DNA of 64,000 nt from Apostichopus parvimensis (taxonomy: Eukaryota > Echinodermata > Holothuroidea > Aspidochirotida > Stichopodidae): the NCBI GenBank assembly GCA_000934455.1, contig KN882834.1, positions 165,108 to 229,107 on the forward strand, given 5' to 3'. Positions 52,001 to 61,000 of this stretch are shown piece after piece. Every line of letters begins with the position of its first letter. Positions within the stretch are counted from its first letter, which is position 1. The notes under the pieces are model-generated. The model did no database searches. It was not told where the DNA came from and saw only the letters and a program-made list of their open reading frames with translations. The translations under genes and the position numbers were made by a program.

Positions 52001-55000
52001 GCCACCGATCTAGAAACAGCCTTTGTTGCTGCCCATTATATAAACTAGTTGCATTTCGCTTACCACCCTGATTCATCATTCAACGGCCTAGTGGTTGGAA
52101 TCGTCCATACCATAAAAAAACAAAGAAATAGTAGTGAGTTGTGCCAGGTGTTAATGGTTATCTTTCTGGCTATATTCATTCTTTACATTCAGAAAGCTGA
52201 ATGGAAAATATTCTCAATTTTCCTAAAGAGTAAGAAAACATACAGAAAGGACAACAAAAAAATGACGCATCTTCCAAGCACATTAACACATTTTAAAAGT
52301 CCCATTGCATTATCAGTGTCTCATGTTATTTCATGAATGACCTCTTTGAAAATATTTGTGTGGGAATGTTGTATTGATGATGCCAAATCCTCCTCTGCCT
52401 TTCATATTGTGTAAACAATATTCCAGGTTACAAGCTAACACAACACATTAAATATTCAGTTTTATTTTCTTTGACTGAATGTAAATATGATCTGTTTGTT
52501 TTGATCCTACACAAAGTATACTTTACAGTCAGGGTCGTATTTCACACACAAGGAAGTATATATGTCTTATAAAGGTATTGTTGTTTTGGTTTTGTTTTCT
52601 CAAGTGTAGATGGTAGATTCTGATTTATTTGTGTCACTCCTATTTGTGGATATTTTTCATTGCATTTTTTCTTTTTCTTTTTAGTCTGGCCTGCTGGATC
52701 TCAAGGAACATGCTTCACAGTTAGCATCGGCCGGTTTGAAGAAGGACTCTAAGATAACCACGTTGGAGATAAATCTAGCTCAAACAAAGGAAGAACTTTG
52801 CCAAGCAGAAGAAGAGTTAAAGAAGGTATGTTGTATTAAGTTGACAGATATTCATGTCAATATCTCTGTGAATCAGGAAATAAACACTTTTTAGGACTTA
52901 TCAGCGAATTCAGCACGCTCCAAGATGTTAGGAACTTGCGACAATACGATCGATAGAAATAGAAATTGTCACTAAATACAACTATATCATGCTCAGTTTG
53001 TTCCATTTACTGCTTCTGTTCGTGGAAAGTTTTTCAAGAGTTAAATAATCAGCAGTTTCATGGTAAGATTCCAAAGTTGACAAATGAAACAAATAACCCA
53101 TCCCGTGTGGACTATTTGTTTCCATACTGCACTTTCATGTCCAGCTTCAAAGCACTCTTATTGACAGTATGCGCAGTGTGAAAACCTTTTCTGCTATTAG
53201 ATCAATTTAGGAACTGTTCGTACTGTCAATAAAATTGCATTGAAGCATAATATTGGAGGACAGTATGAAGTGGTATTAGCATAAGGAAAATTGTCCCAAC
53301 TGGCTGTTGGGGCATTCATCAAATATTTATAAATTGCTTTAGTGTTTGTCACATATTTTTTTTTAAATTAAGGGGAAAAAAGCTAGAAAAACACCATATT
53401 TCTTGTAGTAGTAGCAGTGTAGATGATCAGCATGTAAGTCACAGTAATTCAGTTGACAAAGTTCTGTTGACTTTACACCAAACCTGCCATGTATTTCTTC
53501 AGTTTTATTGCAAATCAAACACACTGAGACAATTTTTTTTTTCACTGAGGGAACAATTATTAAAGAGTTATTCCTAATTATTGAGTTTGTTTGATTATAA
53601 TAAGTAAATAAAAGGAAATGTAACCCAATGTACTTTGACATGTTAGTATGAATAACATACAAAACAGCAAAATGAAGTTTTTTACAAGTGACATAAGCAG
53701 TCTTAATAAAGCGAATAGACTGCAATTTAGTTTCAAAAAGTTTCCAAAAATAAATATTGTCTGATTTCAATAATTGATCATGACACTTTTCTGTTACATG
53801 AAATGATTATGGACTATGATTATCTGTTGGTATGCATGAAAATGCAATCAGCTGCTTGTAATAACACTAAGGAATGGTAAAACATCTTGTCAGCCTAAAC
53901 AATGTTGCTTGTATCCACCTGCTAAAGATGTTTTGGTTATCCTTGGAGGAATGTTTTTCAAAGGTTTCTTTTTTTGTGTGTGTTTTTTAAAACATTTTTG
54001 ATTATTTTATTAACAAATTGCCAACAACATCAGAGGGATGGCAAATTCAAAGCAGTAAGTATTATGAGAACTACATATTTCAATGTTTAGTCAATTCTGT
54101 ACACTCCAAACCTCATAACCATTCTTGTGGTGAGAATGTTTACCCTTTGTAAACTCTGTTGTGATATGTTATTTTAATGAAATTTTGAAACATTTTAGAG
54201 GATGCAAAGAGAGTTTTATTCTTGTTGTGAAGAGATGAAATTGTTTGCCTCTGAACTCATTCATATTGGGGGTTACTTTCTTGGATGAAGTAAAAGACTG
54301 TTTGACCTGTAATTGACCTTCAGAAGGGGGGGGGTGCGAGAAGGGGGGCTGTGTAAGAGGATAAGTGGAGGCTGTGTAAGAGGATAAGTGGAAAATGGGT
54401 AAAGGGTGAAAACTTATCAGTGTTTTCTGTTTTTAGATGAATTCCTTTGTTAGAATCTTCCTAAAAGCCAATTGATCAAAATCCTTCAAAATTCAAGAAC
54501 ATGTCACAATTTGTGGTTGCTGAATATTGAGGGATAATGATTATGACTTGTATGAATTTTTTTATTATGTTTAGTTGATATTATATTTGTCTATCTCTTC
54601 ATAATCATGACATTTTGGTAGATCCAACATCAGGACTAATTTATATGAAATTATAAAATTCAAGTAGTTTATTATATGTCCCTTTGTGTATTTTGTTTTT
54701 AATATTTCTTGAATTTTTCTAGTTTCCTCATGGACTCTCTTTCTTGTTGCACACTTGTGCAGCAGCAATTTACTAGTACCAAACCTGGCACCTCTACCCC
54801 CCCCTCCCCTTCTCTTATGATGCCCCCTCCCCCTTCTCTTCTTCTAGTTTCAAACATTGCTTTCGTTACAATCCCTACTCCTTATTGTAATTTTTGATAT
54901 AATTATTCAACTTTGTGTGATTTTGTCTCATATAGGATACAACTAGCAAAGGAATCTGTGTTTGTTATCATCTGTGAAAATACTTCCTTGAACTTTTCTC

Positions 55001-58000
55001 AATTTAATGTTTGAGAGAAGTTGATTAAGGAGACTTTCCACTAAATATCCATCTTGCAAATACAAATCCAAAGAATCTTCAGTCAGGAAGAAAGAAAAAC
55101 AAAAGTTATTTTTGAGAGAAAAAGTATGACACCATTTCATAAAGAAGTTTATCTAAACACTGAATTTTGTTAAAAAACAATGTTGTAGTACCTTTTGATT
55201 GTAAAGTGTCATACTCGACATTCCTTTTTGTTATGATGTTCCTACTCTGATATCATGCCCCTCACCCCACCCCCCACCCAGATCCCTTTTCCCACATCAC
55301 TATAGCCACATATCCTACCTGATTCATATATACCAACCATTCATCATACATTATTCATCATACATATTCATCATTCATCATACATATTCATCATATACCA
55401 TATCCATCAAACGTTATATTCATCATACATCATCATCATACACCATATTCATCATACATCAATTTCATACCTATTCATCATACATATTCATCATACATCC
55501 TTCATCATACCTGTTCATCATACATATTCCATATTCATCATACATCCTTCATCATACATCATACATATTCATCATAAATCATTCATCATACATATTCATC
55601 ATTCATCATACACCTCATTCATGCATACCACCCATTTAAACAATACTCAGGTTCACTTCCAATGTGTTTACAGAAACTAGTCTTTGTGGTTTAGTTATCT
55701 AGCCTTTGTATTTTACCCCAGACTCTCTAGATTTTAAACAACGTTGTTGCTTAGTTTAGCTCACAGCATATTGCTGTTGTTGCTCATGTGTGTTGCTGTT
55801 AGTACTCTCAATATATGAGATATCACATATTTCTTGTGTGTTGCTGGTAGTACTCCCAATATATGAGATATCTCATATTTCTAGTGTGTTGCTGATAGTA
55901 CTCTCAATATACGAGATGTCTCATATTTCTTGTGTGTTGCTGGTAGTACTCTTAATATACGAGACGTCTCATATTTATTCCTTGGTAATCGTTATTTCTT
56001 GCATGTTTGCAGTGACTTTTACTTCTTCTTTTTTATCTTGCCCGTCTGATTTCATGGATAATATGTTCACTTGATAATGTCTGGCAGAATTTCAGCATTG
56101 AAATTTGGTCTCCCATAAACTACGAGATTGAGATGGCAGGTCTCTCTGCTCAACCAACAACTTTTAGTCTTAAAGATGTATATTCCTTGAAGATATGTTA
56201 AAAATCTAGAATGCTAACTTATAGTTTCCAATGATCTGTCAAATGTCAAAATTAACTTATTTTCCTAAACAAGACACACTTTAGTTGCATGGCATGTGCC
56301 TTGGGAAGATGTAACCAGAGATGAATTCTAATGCTACATTAATTTGCGGTAGCATCAAAGAAAGAATTCCTCCAGTAAAGGAAAATGTAATTTACTGCTG
56401 AATAATTCCAATACTTGTCATGCATTTTCAATTGACAGCCGCAGCTCTTAGGAATAAATGAGTTATCTGCCATATTTCTCGCTAAACTAATATTTTCTTC
56501 TTTTACTTTCTGGAAAATTTACTTCACTGTGTTTTGTTAAATTGTACTTGTTTCGAAAAAAGATTTCTCCTCAAGAATAAATTTATGTCGTCTTCTTAAC
56601 CTGCAAATTGGTCATGTCCATTTAGTCATCTGGCAAATTTGTCTATGTTTACAGAAAACAAGTAACTTGCCTCAAAGAGGATGTTTAAAGTTGACATTAC
56701 CCTCCAAAGAAAATGGTCCCTCATTTCAGAAATGTGGTTTTCTTTTAAAAGAGCTTTTGGTATTAATTTCTGACCATTTGACAAACCTACTCTTGTGTTA
56801 GTCAAAATTTAAAGTTTAAATTTATGAAAATGAAAAAATCCTCCTAGATATTGCCTCCAAAGTGAAATTAAAATGGTGAGTAAATTTAATGATTTTGAAG
56901 AAACTTTTGTCACCCAGTCACTTAAAATTGTATGTATATAGTGTGCATCGCATAGGAAAAGAAAAAAATTGGAAATTTTCAAAGATTTTCATCCTGTCTG
57001 TTTCAAACAAGACTGCAACCATAGTGTAGCTTATGAACTTGGGAATTTCTAATACCAACCCAAGTCAGTCAGGGCATAATTTCAGCATTCCCCTTTTTGT
57101 GTAGAAGATTTAAGGTTTTATGAATGTTTTGCTTCTCTTAAAATACTGATATTTACTATGGTTCAATGTTGACAAACCTTGTATATATCATTGCATATAA
57201 CAATTTATGCCTTTCTGCATAGCATTAATTTGTTATACAATACCAGTTATTTCCCCCACAGTATCAAAATTTGTCAAACTCAACGGAAATAAGCTGCTCT
57301 AAAGTGGAGTGGTTGCAAGTAAGGTGCATCACCCTATCATTTCTATACAAGAAGCTGATTTTACTCTAAAAAAAAGAAGAAAAAAGTATGACACACATTG
57401 CACTGTAGAGGAATAACCAGAAGACTTCTGTCATTGGACCTGACAGGGGGGGGGGGCAAAGATTGCTTCATACCAATTATGTGAATGACATTGCCCCAGG
57501 CAAAATAGAGAGAAGGAGAGAGTCCTCTCTCAGGTGAAGGGTATCCTCAGACCCCCACTATACTGACCTAATTCCAGGCTAATTACTTAACCCAGTTTCA
57601 GCGGCGACCTTGTAAGAACTCTTTCAAAGAAAGTGTGGGCTCAAGTGACCGTTGAGTTCTGTCACTCAAACAGCTCTCAGTCATACTATAACGTTGCGCT
57701 ATTAACTAAAGTGAAAATGACCAGTTATAAATAGTTGGATTTGGTTAGAGAAAGGAAAGTTTGTGAATATGGGAATTTTGTCAACAGAATATAATCTCAT
57801 CTCATGCAAAGTTTTTTCCCAGAACAAATAATATGTGTGGATGCTTCTTAGCAAACAAACAGGTGTTATAAAAAACCCAAAATTACACTAGTGTTAATAC
57901 TGTTGTAGTCAGAGTGTTGACTGTGTTTGCTTGTAGTTTGCATAAACAACAACCACCAAACAGGCATAAACAACCACCACCAAAGAGGGTTGTTAAAATA

Positions 58001-61000
58001 CTTTGTGAGCGTAGCAGATATTACATGGTTTTCACTGCTAAGGAACTGTAAATATTGTAAATATTTCTGGCAAATCAAAATTATCATCATGTAGTATGCT
58101 TGTGACGAATAAATCCCTAAAAAATTCTACCAAGGAAATCGTGATTCATTTTGAAGATAACTTCCCTTAAAAATGGAGAACTGCCATTTTGGCTGATATG
58201 GGAATTGTAGTGCCACTAAATGGCATTTAACCTTTTGGTTTGGTTAAATGGTTAAATTGGTTAAATGGCATTTAACCAAAAAACTATTTAACCTTTGTCC
58301 TACTTTCTCTCCTTTTAATGTTTTGATTTGTAAACTAATCAGTATCGTCAATGAAAACAATGCTAGTGCATTGTCCTGTTGTAATCTGGCAATATTTGAA
58401 CGCTTTTCAATCCTGTATCAAAGGAAATGTAAAAAAAAAATGGTATTTTGATACTTGTTCAAATTTTATATATATATACAATAACGGTAATATACTTTAA
58501 TGAAGACAGTAGTTGCTTTGCTTTGCAAAAATTTCAAAATGACCGACAAAAACTGTCAAACACTGACTTGAAAATGCTATTAACTTTGAACGTCTAGACA
58601 GTCGATATTTCTTACCCTTTTCAAAAATTTGATGTTTATCTAAACATAGGTGAAACCTATTTTTGGCTTCCTCCCAAAGTAATTTTCGGGATTGTTATGA
58701 ATGGAGTAAAGAGAAGTGGGGATAGTTAAACATGCAGGAAGGAAATATTACATTTTATTTATTGTCTATATTAGTGGAAAAAAAAATTTCAGGGGAATAC
58801 CTGTCTTTGTGGGTTATTTCTGTTTCGTATTCACAAAAAGTACAATATCACCTTACATTGCTCTTTCTTCCTCTGCTGTTTAAATACATTAGCACATAGC
58901 TGGCTTGGGGGGGGGGGGCAAAGAATAGAAGTATAAACAAACAAAAGGGTTATTTCTAACAATGGAAATTGCATCATTTTATTATAAGAGTAGGAATCCT
59001 GGTTGCCCGGAGGGTTGACTTAACAATCCATATGTACCTGTAAGCGTCCAGGAGAAGAGTCTGAATAAAAACTCAATTAAGTACTTGATATTCTATATGA
59101 TGGAAGCCCCATGGGAAAGGCTTTAAACCCTGCTTCCTTTATGCCTAGAAAAGTTTCACATTGTGTACATGGAAAACGGTAGTTGCCATTCTATTATCCA
59201 CCATTTATTAAGGTTGACGGAAATTATATTTACACATACCCTACATCTTAGACTTGAAAGACAAAAAAAAAAGAAAAAAGTTAAAGTATTGAAAGATGTG
59301 CTCAGAGTGCTCTGGAAGGCATAATGTAGAAAAGAGAGGGTTTGTTCAAAAGCAGTGGTGTAAGACGTTGCTCCTGGTACTTCAGTTTTGCCTAGGATTC
59401 GTGGATTTAGGGTGGCCAGAATAATTTTGTGAAGGGAGTTACTAAAGCTAAACAGAACCATGTTCAAGAGAATGTGTCTCTGCGTGAGTATTTAACTAAT
59501 AGTAATAATAGCACAATGAAAGATGTGTGTCTGGGTATGTGTATATTGTAGTGATAAATGTAATAATACCCTCTGAGATTATGTCTTAAGTAGTAATATA
59601 TGTTTCTATAATGCTGTTTTCTGTACTTAACTGGAAGGTTGTAGTGTCTGTCAGTCTAAAGTTCAGCAGTAGAATCGGTAAGTTTGTCTGTGTGTCTGTA
59701 TGTTTGTCTGTATTGGAAATTAAGAAAACCTCTGGGACCTTGGTGTTTTGTACTAGCCCTACCATTCTGTATATGCCTGCAGATCCATATCTTTGTGAGG
59801 GTTAGTTCTTTGCAAGGTACAACACTCATAATAATGTCTGTCATTAGACTGACAAATGCTTTAATGTCACATTACTGATTCTGTTGATAAGTTGTAATGT
59901 GTTTTGGTACAGATAGTGTTTGGTAAGCATTTCTTTCTTCTGTACATAGTAACTGACAATACTTGTCATCTCATCATTGGTTCTTCCTGTTTTATTTAGG
60001 TTCTCATTACTGATGCTTTGCATTTAGTAAATATATAATACTTCATCTCCATTTTTGTTTACCTGCCACAGGCAGGAAAGTAACCTATTCAGTCAAGCTT
60101 TGCATGTGAGTGTGTATATGAGTGTAGGTGTGTATATGACATCCAAGCTTGTAAACACAATGTCTCAAGATGGAGGAATGTTGACATGTCCTACTTCATG
60201 TTTGGCTTATCCATAAAGAGTGCAAGTTGTTTTTTGGCAAAGTGTGAATATCTAAGAGTGTTATATCATAGAATGATAACTTGGTGGAAACTAGGTCATG
60301 CACTGTTGGCCTTATGACGTGCAGAAAGTACACAGTGTTTAGTGGATGTCAAAGGTCATTTGAGGTCAAAAGAAAAATGCTTGTAAAATATGATATCGCA
60401 ACAAAGCAAATGTAGGAGTGTCATACTTTACATGCAGCTTTGGCATTATGAGTTCCTTATTGTTTCTAACAAAAGGTCCCTATTCTATTTGGTGGGGTCA
60501 AAGGTCAGCAAAGGTCAAACTGCAAAATTTTATAAGTCTCCCATCTGGATAATCTAACCTGGACAAAAGTTTGTATGAACATGTAGTCTATTGATGTGCT
60601 TACAAATCATCAGCCAGCTAATACTTCCAAATCCTGATAATAAGTTGCCAAAATCAGTGCCCTAAAGCTGTGATAAGAAATTGTCTAGTATGACAAGAAA
60701 CTTGTGAGGGGTAGTCACTGTGGTTTGCCATTATAACTGAGTGAAGCATCCACAACATGGCACACAAGTTTATCCCAGTTAACATTGCAATGCATCCCTT
60801 ATCCAGTAAATAAAGTCATAAATTGCTTTTTCTTATTTTCTTGATGTAAAAATGCTTATATTATACATCAAAATAAAATAAAACTGTTAGCAAACTGCTT
60901 ATCCACCAGAGAGCCTGTGTAAGAGAATGTGTAAAAGTAAGTTGGCCTGACATTTCAATCCTAGCAGGATCTTCTTCAAAGGCATGTAACAGTAACAGAA

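Noticed and set aside
55790-56074. 94-codon plus-strand frame with a 16-residue repeat
   Set aside because: It follows the 48-bp tandem repeat. No start context, conservation or splice support.
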